Assembly: GCF_028475105.1 (NCBI RefSeq) | Contig: NZ_CP116936.1 | Coordinates: 1,798,001 to 1,862,000 of the forward strand | From: Micromonospora sp. LH3U1 | GTDB taxonomy: Bacteria > Actinomycetota > Actinomycetes > Mycobacteriales > Micromonosporaceae | Direction of reading: 5' to 3' | DNA length: 64,000 nucleotides | Shown here: positions 18,966-28,199 of the stretch, piece after piece | How the letters are laid out: the number at the start of each line of letters is the position of its first letter | Position numbering within the stretch: position 1 is the stretch's first letter | Translations under genes and position numbers: made by a program | The notes under the pieces: generated by a model | Database searches by the model: none | What the model was told of the DNA's origin: nothing | Seen by the model: only the letters and a program-made list of their open reading frames with translations

Positions 18966-19804
18966 CGTACGTATTCCGTCAGGAGAGCCGGGGTGAGTCC
19001 GGCCCGGTGGATCGCCTTCAGTGCTGCGAGCAGGTCGTCCATCAGCGCCGGTCGGAAGTGCATCAGCAGAATGTCGCCGGGCTGGACCACCTTCTCCGGG
19101 GTCTGGTAGCGCACCTTCCCCTCGTGGACGGTCTCGGTCCAGTGGAAGACCGCCTTCGCGCCGCAGTCGTGTGCGGCCTTCAGCGTGGTGCTGTCATGCT
19201 CGCCGAACGGTGGCCGGAACAGGGTGGGCCGCTTGCCGAACAGCCCCTCCAGCTTGTCGGCGGCACCGCAGATCTCCTGCTTCTGGTAGTCGTACGACCG
19301 GCCGGCCAGCGAGTTGTGCGTGATGGTGTGGTTTTCCACGATCCCGCCCACCGCCTCGATCTGCCGAAAGTAGTCGGTGTGCTCCGCCGCCGCCGGTGAG
19401 TTCAGAAACATCGTGACCGGGATGCGCGCCTCCCAGATGAAGTCGATCAATCCCGGCGGGCGGGCCAGCCCACCGTCGTCGATGGTGATGAAGGCGACCT
19501 TCTGGTCGGTCGGCAGGCGGTGCCAGAACGGGGCCGCACCGGTCGCGGGCAACTGCATCGGTTGCGGTGGCGGCGCCTCGGGGAAGGTCGGTACCTGGGA
19601 CAGGTACCACTCCAGGCTCCCGGCAGCGGGCTCCGCCGTCGCGGACGGCGAGGTCGACGGCCTGGGGAGCGGGGCGGACGGGGTCGGCTGGGCAGTGGTG
19701 ATCCGCCGGGCGTGCAACGTCGGGTTGGCTGTGCAGGCACTCAGCGTCAGGAGGGCCAGAAGCGGGACGACGGCGAGGATCCGACGAACAGGGGTCGCTG
19801 ACAC
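18962..19804 (-). CDS. lipoprotein polysaccharide deacetylase (NodB domain)
   Basis: A 280-residue secreted protein. A lipoprotein signal peptide (LLALLTLSACTANP, lipobox LSAC) is followed by a Pro/Thr-rich linker (about 30-65) and a NodB deacetylase domain: first motif FITIDDGGLA with the two catalytic/metal Asp, second motif ENHTITHNSLAG with the metal His pair, then TLFRPPFGEHD, and the last His in ILLMHFRPA. It should remove N-acetyl groups from a cell-wall or extracellular polysaccharide on the outer face of the membrane. Its stop lies within the regulatory palindromes of the ABC exporter. It is 10 bp downstream of the P450 gene and may be read with it. Confidence 0.85.
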   Translation of the reverse strand: MSATPVRRILAVVPLLALLTLSACTANPTLHARRITTAQPTPSAPLPRPSTSPSATAEPAAGSLEWYLSQVPTFPEAPPPQPMQLPATGAAPFWHRLPTDQKVAFITIDDGGLARPPGLIDFIWEARIPVTMFLNSPAAAEHTDYFRQIEAVGGIVENHTITHNSLAGRSYDYQKQEICGAADKLEGLFGKRPTLFRPPFGEHDSTTLKAAHDCGAKAVFHWTETVHEGKVRYQTPEKVVQPGDILLMHFRPALMDDLLAALKAIHRAGLTPALLTEYVR

Positions 19805-19814
19805 GCCCGGAAAC

Positions 19815-21017
19815 CTACCGAGGTGATGTCAGCATCCGGTCAGGCGGTGCGCCGTACGGGCGGCGGACGACGAAGGCGTCGGGCATCCGGAAGGTGAGAT
19901 TGTCCGGGCACCAGGGCGGACGGACCACCCGCACCCCGTCCAGCAGCGGAGCGGCCTCGGCCACCACCACCGCTGCCTCCATGCGGGCCAGCACGTCACC
20001 GACACAGCGGTGCGCCCCCGCCCCGAATGCCAGGTGCCGGCGCGACCCGCGCTGGCCCGGGCGGAACTCGTCGGGGGACTCGACGATCGTGGGGTCGCGG
20101 CCCGCGCGGCCCAGCCACAGCACGAGGCTGCTGCCCGCCGGCACCGCCGTCCCGCCCAGCGTGCTGTCCGTCGCCGCCACCCGCCGCCAGGTGACGATGG
20201 GCGGTTCCAGCCGCAGCCCCTCCTCCACCACGTCGGCCACGGCGACCTCGCCGGTGCGCAGGCCGGCCCGTACCGCCGGCTCGTCGGCCAACCGGTGCAG
20301 CAGCAGGGTGAGGAACTGCGAGGTGGTCTCCTGACCGGCGACCAGCAGGAAAAAGAGCGCGCCGACCACCACGTCCGGCGGGTTTCCGGCCGCGCGCATG
20401 TCGGCGGCCAACCCGCCGCCGGTGGCCGCGAAGTCGCGCAGTACGCGGTGGAACCGGCCCACCTCGACGGCGAGTGCCACCTGTCGGTCGGCGTCCAACG
20501 GTGCCCAGAACAACTCCAGCGCGGCGCGGGCGAACTCCTTGACCGCGCCGACCGGCGCGTCCGGCAGCTCGACCAGCCGCGCCAGCACCAGCAGCGGCAG
20601 GTCGGCGGCGAGGTCCGCGTACAGGTCGACCGGCTCACCGGTGTCGAGCGTGGCGCCGAGCCGGGCGACCCGGTCCCGAACCAGCGCGGTGAGCCAGGGC
20701 CGCTGCGCGGCGACCCGGGTGGGGTGCAACGCGTCCGCGACGATCGCCCGGATCTGCGGATGGCTGGCGCCCGAGTTGTTCGCCAGGGTCGGCGGCAGCC
20801 GGAACCGGTGCTCGGCGAGCACCCGCAGTGCGGTCACCGGCATCGGTGTCACCGCGTCCAGCGCGTTGTCCGGCCGGTAGGTGACCGGGTCGGCGAGGAC
20901 CTGACGCACCAGCGCGTGCCGGGTGACGACCAGGTGGGTGCCGCCGACGTGGTCCGGCACCCGGGCCACGTCCGGCCATGCGGGGTCGGCCACCTGCGCC
21001 CAGCTGCGGAACAGCAC
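19815..21017 (-). CDS. cytochrome P450
   Basis: A 400-residue soluble bacterial P450 from GTG 21017. The I-helix oxygen motif is LFFLLVAGQETTSQ, the K-helix EEGLRLEPPIVTWRRVA carries ExxR, and the heme loop HLAFGAGAHRCVGDVLARME supplies the axial Cys (residue 338). The N-terminal substrate-recognition region (NNSGASHPQIRAIVADALHP) is ordinary. The substrate is unknown. The gene follows the methyltransferase gene by 9 bp, so the two probably form an operon. No ferredoxin or reductase gene is adjacent. Confidence 0.92.
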   Translation of the reverse strand: MLFRSWAQVADPAWPDVARVPDHVGGTHLVVTRHALVRQVLADPVTYRPDNALDAVTPMPVTALRVLAEHRFRLPPTLANNSGASHPQIRAIVADALHPTRVAAQRPWLTALVRDRVARLGATLDTGEPVDLYADLAADLPLLVLARLVELPDAPVGAVKEFARAALELFWAPLDADRQVALAVEVGRFHRVLRDFAATGGGLAADMRAAGNPPDVVVGALFFLLVAGQETTSQFLTLLLHRLADEPAVRAGLRTGEVAVADVVEEGLRLEPPIVTWRRVAATDSTLGGTAVPAGSSLVLWLGRAGRDPTIVESPDEFRPGQRGSRRHLAFGAGAHRCVGDVLARMEAAVVVAEAAPLLDGVRVVRPPWCPDNLTFRMPDAFVVRRPYGAPPDRMLTSPR

Positions 21018-21026
21018 CCGGACACG

Positions 21027-21695
21027 CTAGCCGGAGGCCCCCGGCAGGCCGGCCCGCAACCGCCAGACGGTGGTGCGCTTCACCCGGACGCTCTCCAGAG
21101 CCTCCGGCACCGGCACGTCGTACGCCGCCAATTCGTCGAAGCGGTCCCTGGGCAGGAACGCGCGGCCGGGGTCGCCAACCAGCGCCGGTGCGCCGGCCCG
21201 GGCGGCGCGGAGCAGGAACCGCAGCACCCGGCGGGCCATCGCGTCGCTGTAGAAGACGTCGCCCGCGAGCACCACCTCGGCGTCCCCGGCGTCGCCGTCG
21301 AGGATGTCGCCGAACTCGGCGTCGACGCGTACCCCGTTGGCCTCGGCGTTGAGGGCGACCGCCGCCACCGCCAGCTCGTCCACCTCGACGGCCCGCACCG
21401 ACGCCGCGCCGGCACGGGCGGCGGCGATGGCCACCAGGCCGGAGCCGGAGGCGAGGTCGAGCACCCGGCGGCCGGCGACCAGCTCCGGGTGGTCGGTCAC
21501 GTAACGGGCGAGCGCCTGCCCGCCGGCCCAGGCGAACGCCCAGAACGGTGGCGGCCGGTCGCTGGAGAACTCGCCCTCGGTCAGCTCCCACAGCCCGATC
21601 GGCTCGTCCGCCTGGTGCAGCCGCACCTCGGGGACGAAGGGAACCGGGGCCAGCCGGGCGTGCAGCCGGACGAACGTGCTGGAGAGCTCGGACAC
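21027..21695 (-). CDS. class I SAM-dependent methyltransferase
   Basis: A 222-residue protein from GTG 21695 (VSELSSTFVRLHARL). The SAM-binding motif I is RVLDLASGSGLVAIAAARAGA, followed by the acidic strand RAVEVDELAVAAVALNAEAN and the post-motif EVVLAGDVFYSDAMA. The phrase PPPFWAFAWAGGQALARYV at about residue 50 is shared with ETF-beta lysine and nicotinamide N-methyltransferase-like proteins (METTL20/Nnt1 group), so a protein-lysine target is possible. An upstream extension in frame exists but has no supporting ribosome site. It is probably co-transcribed with the P450. Confidence 0.8.
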   Translation of the reverse strand: MSELSSTFVRLHARLAPVPFVPEVRLHQADEPIGLWELTEGEFSSDRPPPFWAFAWAGGQALARYVTDHPELVAGRRVLDLASGSGLVAIAAARAGAASVRAVEVDELAVAAVALNAEANGVRVDAEFGDILDGDAGDAEVVLAGDVFYSDAMARRVLRFLLRAARAGAPALVGDPGRAFLPRDRFDELAAYDVPVPEALESVRVKRTTVWRLRAGLPGASG

Positions 21696-21846
21696 GACGC
21701 CGATTGTCCCAGCGGCCCGAATCTCGGCGTGTCGCGGGGGAGCGGTGACCGGTTCACCACGGTCGGTGAAAAGCCGCCCTCTCCTTGCCGTCCGGTGCGA
21801 ACACACCCGTCTGGTCGGGTCGACGCGCCGCTCCTAGCGTTGCCCA

Positions 21847-22740
21847 GTGGAGGCAACCGAACGAAGGGCGGCGGTGGTGGTGACGGTGTGGCGGAATGCG
21901 CTGCGGGTAGGGGTGGTGCTGGCCTGTCTGAGCGGGGTGGAGCTGGCATTGGTCGCTCCGGCACAGGCGGCGTTCACCACCGAGCTGAGTGGGCTGCCGG
22001 CCCAGTTCACCGCCGGTGAGCAGGTGCGCACGGTGTCCGCCGTCGTCTCGCGGACCGACCAGCGCGGCGGCTGCGTGAAGGTGCGCTGGTCGATGGTGCT
22101 CAGCGTCCAGGGCCTCCGACTCGACCAGGTGAAGATGGATCGGGTGGAGGACACCGGGGACTTCCCCCTGGAGATCCAGACCGATGGCGACGTGGCCCGG
22201 CTGACCGACCGGCAGCTCGACCCGGGCACGCTCTGCCGGGACCGCACGGTCACCGCCCGCTATCGGTTGGCCTTCGCCGAGGACGTCACCCAGGGACGGG
22301 TCACGCTCGCCGCTGAGGCGTACGACGCCAACGCGCGCCTGCTGGCCCGGCAGACGGCCACCCGTTCGGTGGTGGGTGTGGGCGGCACCCCGACCCGTAC
22401 GCCGAAGCCGACCGCCACGCAGGCGCGGCCCACTGCGACGGCGAGCGAGTCGGCCGAGGCGGAGAGCACCGAGGCGGAGGAGCCGGTCGGGGGCCAGACG
22501 TACGACGCCGCGCCGCCTCCCGCAGCCGGTGCTGGACGCCCGGTCTCCCAGTCTGGTGGGTTCGGCGTGGTGCCGGCCGCGTTCCTGCTCGGTGGGCTGC
22601 TGCTCTCGCTCGGGTTGGGGCTGCTGCTGCGGCTGCGCCACCTGACCCGGGCTGCGGCCGGCACCGCCGACGACCCGCCGGTGGACCGGACCTGGGAGCG
22701 CCCGGCCCCACCCGACCGGTGGCATCCAGCCCGCCGCTGA
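21847..22740 (+). CDS. secreted, membrane-anchored protein of unknown function
   Basis: A 297-residue protein from GTG 21847. TAGCGT (21834-21839) ends 7 nt before the start, so the mRNA is probably leaderless. It has a signal peptide (LRVGVVLACLSGVELALVAPAQAA), a beta-rich outer domain of about 150 residues with two cysteines, a Thr/Pro/Glu-rich stalk (about 180-225), and a single C-terminal membrane helix (VPAAFLLGGLLLSLGLGLLL) followed by a short basic tail. Such an arrangement suits a cell-surface sensor or adhesion protein. I see no named domain. Confidence 0.72.
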   Translation: MEATERRAAVVVTVWRNALRVGVVLACLSGVELALVAPAQAAFTTELSGLPAQFTAGEQVRTVSAVVSRTDQRGGCVKVRWSMVLSVQGLRLDQVKMDRVEDTGDFPLEIQTDGDVARLTDRQLDPGTLCRDRTVTARYRLAFAEDVTQGRVTLAAEAYDANARLLARQTATRSVVGVGGTPTRTPKPTATQARPTATASESAEAESTEAEEPVGGQTYDAAPPPAAGAGRPVSQSGGFGVVPAAFLLGGLLLSLGLGLLLRLRHLTRAAAGTADDPPVDRTWERPAPPDRWHPARR

Positions 22741-22795
22741 GCGAGGGCCGGCGGAGCTTGTTGGGCCGGCAGGGCCGGCGGAGCCTGTTTGGGCC

Positions 22796-22828
22796 GGTGG
22801 GGCCGGCGGCAGGTCCGCCGGCCCCACC
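22796..22828. terminator. bidirectional terminator between 21847 gene and metalloprotease
   Basis: GGTGGGGCCGGCGG (22796-22809) pairs perfectly with CCGCCGGCCCCACC (22815-22828) around a CAGGT loop, between two convergent genes. Just before it, a 27-29-bp direct repeat (GGGCCGGCGGAGC...TGTT, from 22745 and 22772) adds to the GC-rich spacer. Confidence 0.8.
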
Positions 22829-22832
22829 GCTG

Positions 22833-25762
22833 TCACTTCGAGAACGCCTGGAACTCGGCGATCCTGACCTGGCTCCGAGCCGGGCTCGCGGTCGCGCAGT
22901 CCGTCGTCGTGGCCGGGTCGTCGTCCTGCTCGCCCGCGTAGTGCGGGCCGCCGGTGCACTGGCTCGCCAGCACCTCGAGCCGCAGGTGGGTGGCGACGGT
23001 GCTGGGAACCGCGAACGTCCGGAGGTTGATGTCCCGGCTGTACGCCCGGTACGCCCCACCGGGGAACGCGTCGCCCGCGCTGGTGTAGATGCGCTGCCAG
23101 CGCGCCGGGTCGGCGCAGTCGGTGGTCTTCGCGTTGCAGGCCGACACCGCGAACGAGCGCAGCGCGGTGAGCGCGTTCTGGCTGCCGGTGTCGGCGTCGC
23201 CGGTGATCGCCGGGCGCAGCATCGCGCTGACGTTCACGCGTTTGACCACCTGCGCGGCGTCCCCGGGCAACGCCACGGTGAGCTGCCGGCCGGCGACCCC
23301 GTCGAGGGATGCCCAGTTCGTCGCCTCGGTGTCGTCGACGATCCGGTCCAGGTTGACCCCGTCGCCGGTGACCGTGGCGCCGGACGCCGTGGATGCCAGG
23401 TTGCGGCTCAACCGCAGGTCCACGTACCCGTCCTGGCCGGCCTTGGCGACCGTGCTGAGCCGCTGGTGCCCGAAGCCGGGGGCCACAGCGAGCAGGTCGT
23501 ACGTGCCGGCCACCAGCTCGACGGTGTCCGGGATCGGCGTCGCCGGGTCGGTGTCGGCCACCGGCACGGCCCGCGCCTCGTACGCCCCTACGTACACCCG
23601 GATCGGCGCGTCGGCGCTGTCCCCGCGCGGGCGCAGGGTGAGCGTCGCGTTGCCACCGCGCGGCGAGGCGAAGCTCGGCGTCGGGTCGGTGTCGCCGGCA
23701 CCGTTGGTGACGGCGTCCCGGCCCATCCCGGAGCGGGCGAACTCGGCCCAGATCAGGTCCTGGTTGGCGCCGCCGAAGCGGAGCAGATCGGCGGTGAGCA
23801 TGTTGTCCCGCATGTCGAGCATGCTGACCTGGCTGGCGGCCTGGAGCAGGAACGAGTCGAAGACCAGTTGCGACCAGCGTCGGTTGCCGGGGCACTGGTC
23901 GGCGGCGACCTTCCCCTGTGCGCAGTCGAGCTGCCGCTGTGGGGTGCCGAGGCCGTACCGCTTGACCAGCGCGGAGCGGACCCGGAAGTTGGTGGCACCC
24001 CAGATCTCCCCGTCGGCGTGCACGGCGGGGCCACCGGTGTTGTAGCCGATGTCGGAGTAGTTGAGCGGGCTGCGGCTGAGGTCGTAGTTGCGGATGCCGC
24101 TGACCAGGTTGCCGGTGACGTAGCCGCCGGTGACGAAGGGCGTCTCTCCGGGTGCGCGCAACCCGTGCTGGAAGAGGTATTCGGCGGCGAGCAGGTCGCC
24201 CCACGACTCACCCATCGCCCCGCCCTGGTGGCCGCCGATCCCGCTGTCCGGGCCGGCGATCATCCGGTTGGTGATCGCGTGGGTGTATTCGTGGCCGATC
24301 ACCGTCATGTCGTAGTCGCCGTCCACGCACGGCGGGTAAGGTCCGCCGGCCTGCGGCTGCCACAGGTACATGTTGGTGGTCGGCGGCAGTCCGTCGCGCG
24401 GGGTGCCCTGGTTGGCGTTGTTCCGGTTGCCGGTCAGCGCGCCCTGCTGAGCACGGCCCTGCTCGGCGTCACCGCCCAGCCCGGAGGGGGTGAGGTTGAC
24501 CGCCTGGAGGTTCCACGCCGACTCGGTGAAGCCCAACTGGTACGACCAGTCGTGCAGCCGGTTGTGCATGGCGAAGAGGTTGGCGATCGACGCGTCCGCG
24601 TCGTTGCGCTGGGCGGAGGTGAACACCTCCGGGTTGCATCGGGCCTGGTGCCACTGGTCGGTGAAGGGATATTCGTAGCGGCGTTCCGGGCTGGTGGTGG
24701 CCGGGACGATCGGGGTGCCCGCACCCCAGGAGAGCACCGTGTTGGCCGAGTTGCCGCGCGAGGTGAAGGTTGGCGTGCCGGTGGCCGCGTCGACATCCCA
24801 CGGTTGGCCGGTGGCCGGGTCGCGGAAGGCTGCCTGGCAGCCGGGTGACGGGTCGCCGCACCAGCGCACCCGGGGGTCCTGCCCGGGGCCGAGGTCGCGG
24901 GGCGGGGTGGCCGGGAAGACCGCCCAGCTCGGGTTGTCGGAGTCGAAGTCGACGAGGTCCTCACGGACCAGCACCTGCCCGCTGATGCCGTCCACGTAGC
25001 TGGTGAACGCGGCCGGGTGGTCGGTGTCCGCGCCGATCATGGTGACCTCGTAGGCGGCCCGAGGCCCGTCCAGCGGGGTGGGTACGGCCACCGGTCGGAT
25101 GGTGTGACTGGCCACCGCGCTGGCGGTCAGCTTGGCGTCGGCGAGCGCGGCGGCGTACGCCTGCTCGGCGGTGCGGGTGGCCGGTGCGGGGGCGCCGGTG
25201 TTCCGGGCCAGCGAGGAGCTGACCGAGAGCACCGTGCCGTCGGCGACCGCGACGGTGACGAGGCCGTCCGGCCCGGCGGGCAGGTCGCCGAAGCGTTGCC
25301 GGAGGGTGACCACGGCACCGCTGCCGATCGGCCGGACCAACACCCGTTCCATGCTGGCCACTGCGGTGGCGTCCATGCCGAACAGGTCGCGGTTGGCGCT
25401 CAGGTAGGCGCGGGCGGCGGCCTCCGGGTCGGAGGGCAGCCCGGTTGCGAGGGGGGTGCGACCGGGTCCGAGAGCCTGCGGGGTGCCGAGCCGGTTCCAC
25501 CGGACGTCGGGGTCGGCGGCGCGGGCCAGGCCGCGCTGGCGGGCGTCGGGTGCTGCCGTACCGCTGCGGTTGTCGGCGTCGGCGGGCGCGTGCCCCTCGG
25601 CAAATGGTCCGGACCGGCGCTCGGTAGACGCTGGGCCGCCGGTGGGGCCGCGGTGCTCACGCCGGTGGGGAGTAGCGCGGCGACCGTCGCCGTCGTCGCC
25701 AGGACGGCGATGAGCCGGCGTCGACGCCGGCTCATCGGGGGTGACCACTCCGGTTGTGGCAC
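22833..25762 (-). CDS. secreted M36/fungalysin-like zinc metalloprotease, frameshifted near the signal peptide
   Basis: The gene reads from GTG 25762 (strong AGGAGG at 25767-25772) through a signal peptide (RRRRRLIAVLATTATVAALL, cleavage near STAAP), then needs a change of frame to continue as the long frame ending at 22833. One extra C in the run at 25644-25647 would join the two as STAAPTGGPASTERRSG. The body has a propeptide (about 60-290), the zinc motif VIGHEYTHAITNRMIAG with the glutamate of GAMGESWGDLLAAEY, and a C-terminal beta-sandwich of F5/8 or discoidin type (about 820-1000). It should be an extracellular protease of peptide nutrients. The shift is either a sequence error or a genuine inactivating or phase-variable change. 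Confidence 0.82.
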
Positions 25763-26227
25763 GGGACCTCCTCGTGGGAGCGGGATGGCCGGCGGTCGCC
25801 GGCCGTCGCTGCGCGGTGACGCATGTGCATCTGTGGATATCAGTCGATCGTGGTGGCGGCAAGGTCTGGGGTCGCCGACACGCCAACAGATCGAGATAAA
25901 TCGTCTTTACAAAACCATTCCCTTGTAAAGGGGCGACGCGGTTGCCGCAGTCGGTGCAGGACGCGAGACCAGAGGTTGGCCATGGCCGTCGATGTCGATC
26001 TGACCGTCGAGCCCGCCGCCTGGCGGGACCCGCGCAAGCCGCTCTGGCCGCTGGCGCTGCTGCGCGGTGTGGACCGCGACGCGCTCTCGCTGGCCGCCGC
26101 GTACCGTCTTCGGCAGCCTCCGCTCGGCCTGGCGGTTGGAGACCAGCCGCTTCCGGGCGCGGGCCAACGTCGAACGCCGGAGCTGACGACGCTGCTCGTG
26201 CTCAGTCGCCCGGCATGCTGCGCGGGG
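25763..26227. other. 465-bp intergenic stretch with a possible gene remnant
   Basis: I see no complete gene. An ATG at 25982 opens a frame beginning MAVDVDLTVEPAAWRDPRKP that is gene-like for about 40 residues but then loses any clear pattern and runs into the neighbouring gene, so it may be a 5' fragment of a lost gene. The 13-mer TCAGTCGCCCGGC occurs twice (about 26202 and 26228), the second overlapping the end of the TIGR03086 gene. An AT-rich patch (25895-25925) containing ATCGTCTTTACAAAACCATTC may hold a promoter. Confidence 0.35.
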
Positions 26228-26809
26228 TCAGTCGCCCGGCGCCCAGTCGGGGTCGCGGCCGAAGGCGGCCAGCAGGCGGTCCTGCTCGTCGACGTCGTCG
26301 GACACCTGCACCCCGGTCTGGACCAGCTTGTTGCGCCGGTAGTTCTCCATCTGGCCGGCGAACCATTGAGCGGCGAGGTGCACGGCGTTCGGGTCGAGCC
26401 GCGGCTGGGCTCCGATCGCCACCGCCACGTCCCAGCCGTGGATGAGGTGCTCGGCGAGGAGCTGCTGGAGGTATTCGGCGGCCGGGGCGTCGCCACCGGA
26501 GAGGTGCACGGTGCGGTCGATCGTCCCGGGATGGGTGGCCGCGATCTCGGCCTGAGCGGCGGCCTCCCGCGCCGCCGCGATCGGGTCGGCGCCGAGCAGA
26601 TCGCCGTCGAGCCGGTCGCCGACCTCGTCGATGGTCCGGCCCGCGAGTAGCGGAACGCTCCACCGGTCCTCATTCACCACGTGGTTGACCAGCGCGCGTA
26701 CGTCCCAGTCCGGGCAGGGCGTCGGGTCGGACCACTGGCCGGCCTCGACCTGGTCCACCCGGTCGATGAATTCGGCCAGGCTCCGGCGGTACGCCTCCAG
26801 TAGATCCAT
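26228..26809 (-). CDS. TIGR03086-type metal-binding protein (maleylpyruvate isomerase N-terminal/DinB-like)
   Basis: A 193-residue protein from ATG 26809. It opens with MDLLEAYRRSLAEFIDRVDQ and the family phrase WSDPTPCPDWDVRALVNHVV, whose His is one metal ligand, and later has YLQQLLAEHLIHGWDVAVAI with the other His/Asp ligands. This four-helix-bundle family is abundant in actinobacteria and includes mycothiol-dependent enzymes, so a thiol-related reaction is possible. The substrate is unknown. It stands alone on the minus strand. Confidence 0.82.
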   Translation of the reverse strand: MDLLEAYRRSLAEFIDRVDQVEAGQWSDPTPCPDWDVRALVNHVVNEDRWSVPLLAGRTIDEVGDRLDGDLLGADPIAAAREAAAQAEIAATHPGTIDRTVHLSGGDAPAAEYLQQLLAEHLIHGWDVAVAIGAQPRLDPNAVHLAAQWFAGQMENYRRNKLVQTGVQVSDDVDEQDRLLAAFGRDPDWAPGD

Positions 26810-26890
26810 GCTGCCGATTGTTCCGGTCGGCGGGGCGGGCGGAGCCGTTTTGCCCGGCCTGGGGTGGGTGATCGCTGGCGGGCTGCCCGC

Positions 26891-27493
26891 TCAGTCCAGG
26901 TCGGTCAGGTCCAGGCCGAGCTCCCGGGCGGTCACCAGCCGGACCCACTCGCCGAACTGGCGGCGGGAGATCACCCGGTCGTGCACGGCGAGTTGTACGG
27001 CAAGGCCGTCCATCACCGCGCTGATCCGCCAGGCGGCCCCGTCCGGGTCGGCGCACTGGAAGGTGCCGTCGGCCACCCCGGCCGAGATCACCGCGGCCAG
27101 GTCCTGCCGCCAGCGCAGGTCGAGCCGGCGGGAGACCTTCTCCAATTCCGGGGTACGCAGCGATTCGGACCAGCCGTCGATCCACATTGACCAGGAGGTC
27201 GCCCGCCCTGCCGGGGTGTAGAGCTTGAGGATCCGGCGGAGCTTGGTCAGCGGTGGGGCCGAGGAGCGGGTCACCGCGTCCAGTCGAGCCAGATCCTGCT
27301 CGACCGCGTACGCGAAAGCCTGCGCGAGCAACCGCTCCTTGGTGGCGAAGTGGTAGAAAACCAGCGCCTGGCTCACGCCGGCGGCCTGCGCCACGTCCGC
27401 TGTTCGGGTGTTGGCCAGACCGCGCTCGACGATCACGTCACAGGCGGTGCGCAGCAGGGCATCCAGGCGGATTTCGGCCGCACGTCTCGTCAC
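26891..27493 (-). CDS. TetR/AcrR family transcriptional regulator
   Basis: A 200-residue regulator placed at GTG 27493 (VTRRAAEIRLDALLRTA); the frame stays open upstream but without TetR features. The N-terminal HTH is DVIVERGLANTRTADVAQAA with GVSQALVFYHFATKERLL, typical of the family. The C-terminal domain (SSAPPLTKLRRILKLY, WSMWIDGWSESLR) resembles BetI-like TetR_C proteins. Its target is unclear: neighbours are a TIGR03086 protein on one side and a tRNA cluster on the other. Confidence 0.88.
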   Translation of the reverse strand: MTRRAAEIRLDALLRTACDVIVERGLANTRTADVAQAAGVSQALVFYHFATKERLLAQAFAYAVEQDLARLDAVTRSSAPPLTKLRRILKLYTPAGRATSWSMWIDGWSESLRTPELEKVSRRLDLRWRQDLAAVISAGVADGTFQCADPDGAAWRISAVMDGLAVQLAVHDRVISRRQFGEWVRLVTARELGLDLTDLD

Positions 27494-27810
27494 GACCGTT
27501 ACCGTAGCCCATCCGACCGAACACGAACAGTTACCACCGCGGCCTGATCCGCGATGCGACAGTCGGAAGCCGGACAATTCCTCATGGTGCTGTCGGTCGT
27601 TCTGCTGAGAGCGTTCACCGAGGTCTGCCACCATGGGCTGGCCTGCGCAAACGTCCGTCGGCCGGAGGGCGACGTATCGCTGGCCAGCGATGCCGGAGTG
27701 TGGCGGCTGGCAACGGACCGGGACACCAGACCAGCCCCCTAGGAAGCCTGCGGGTGGTGGTCCCGGCCGTGCCTTCCCGACGGGGTGGGACGCGCCGGGG
27801 AGACCCCGAG
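27494..27810. other. intergenic region before the tRNA cluster
   Basis: About 320 bp between the TetR start and the tRNA promoter. It should contain the TetR gene's own promoter. A short open frame (27554-27742) lacks codon bias and a ribosome site, and I do not count it as a gene. Confidence 0.4.
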
Positions 27811-27840
27811 TTGGCAGTCATTCACCGGCTCGGCTAAAGT
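27811..27840 (+). promoter_or_regulatory. promoter of the tRNA-Gly/Cys/Val cluster
   Basis: TTGGCA (27811-27816), an 18-bp spacer and TAAAGT (27835-27840) form a good housekeeping promoter, with the first tRNA starting 33 bp after the -10 box. Confidence 0.6.
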
Positions 27841-27873
27841 TCTCATCCGTCACCCGGGAACGTCCGGGGGCGT

Positions 27874-27946
27874 GCGGACGTAGCGCAGCTGGTAGCGCAT
27901 CACCTTGCCAAGGTGAGGGTCGCGGGTTCGAATCCCGTCGTCCGCT
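27874..27946 (+). tRNA. tRNA-Gly (GCC)
   Basis: A 73-nt cloverleaf. The acceptor stem GCGGACG pairs with CGTCCGC, the anticodon arm TCACC-TTGCCAA-GGTGA gives anticodon GCC, and the T arm contains GGGTTCGAATCCC. It is first of three tRNAs. An identical copy lies at 33122-33194. Confidence 0.97.
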
Positions 27947-27980
27947 CGGAGCTGCCGCCACGTATGACGGGGGCAACCTC

Positions 27981-28051
27981 GGTGGGGTGGCCGAGAGGCG
28001 AGGCAACGGCCTGCAAAGCCGTCTACGCGGGTTCAAATCCCGTCCCCACCT
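27981..28051 (+). tRNA. tRNA-Cys (GCA)
   Basis: A 71-nt cloverleaf with acceptor GGTGGGG/CCCCACC, anticodon loop CCTGCAAAG region giving GCA, and T-loop GTTCAAAT. It is the middle gene of the cluster and is missing from the second tRNA cluster at 33 kb. Confidence 0.96.
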
Positions 28052-28064
28052 CGGCAACAAGCAC

Positions 28065-28136
28065 GGGCGATTGGCGCAGTGGGAGCGCGCTTCCTTGACA
28101 CGGAAGAGGTCACTGGTTCAAACCCAGTATCGCCCA
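28065..28136 (+). tRNA. tRNA-Val (GAC)
   Basis: A 72-nt cloverleaf with acceptor GGGCGAT/ATCGCCC, anticodon GAC in CTTGACACG, T arm CTGGTTCAAACCCAG, and an encoded CCA (28137-28139). An identical copy lies at 33243-33314. Confidence 0.96.
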
Positions 28137-28145
28137 CCAGCACGA

Positions 28146-28183
28146 AACGGCTCGTTACCGGAAGACCGGTGACGAGCCGTTTT
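28146..28183 (+). terminator. intrinsic terminator of the first tRNA cluster
   Basis: AACGGCTCGTTACCGG pairs with CCGGTGACGAGCCGTT (one G-U pair) around AAGA and is followed by TT. The same stem, with a changed loop, ends the second cluster at 33324-33360. Confidence 0.88.
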
Positions 28184-28199
28184 GCGTACGGTGCGGGCC

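Noticed and set aside
25907..26167. Minus-strand 86-residue frame after the metalloprotease
   Set aside because: No ribosome site, domain or plausible composition; covered in part by an equally weak plus-strand remnant.
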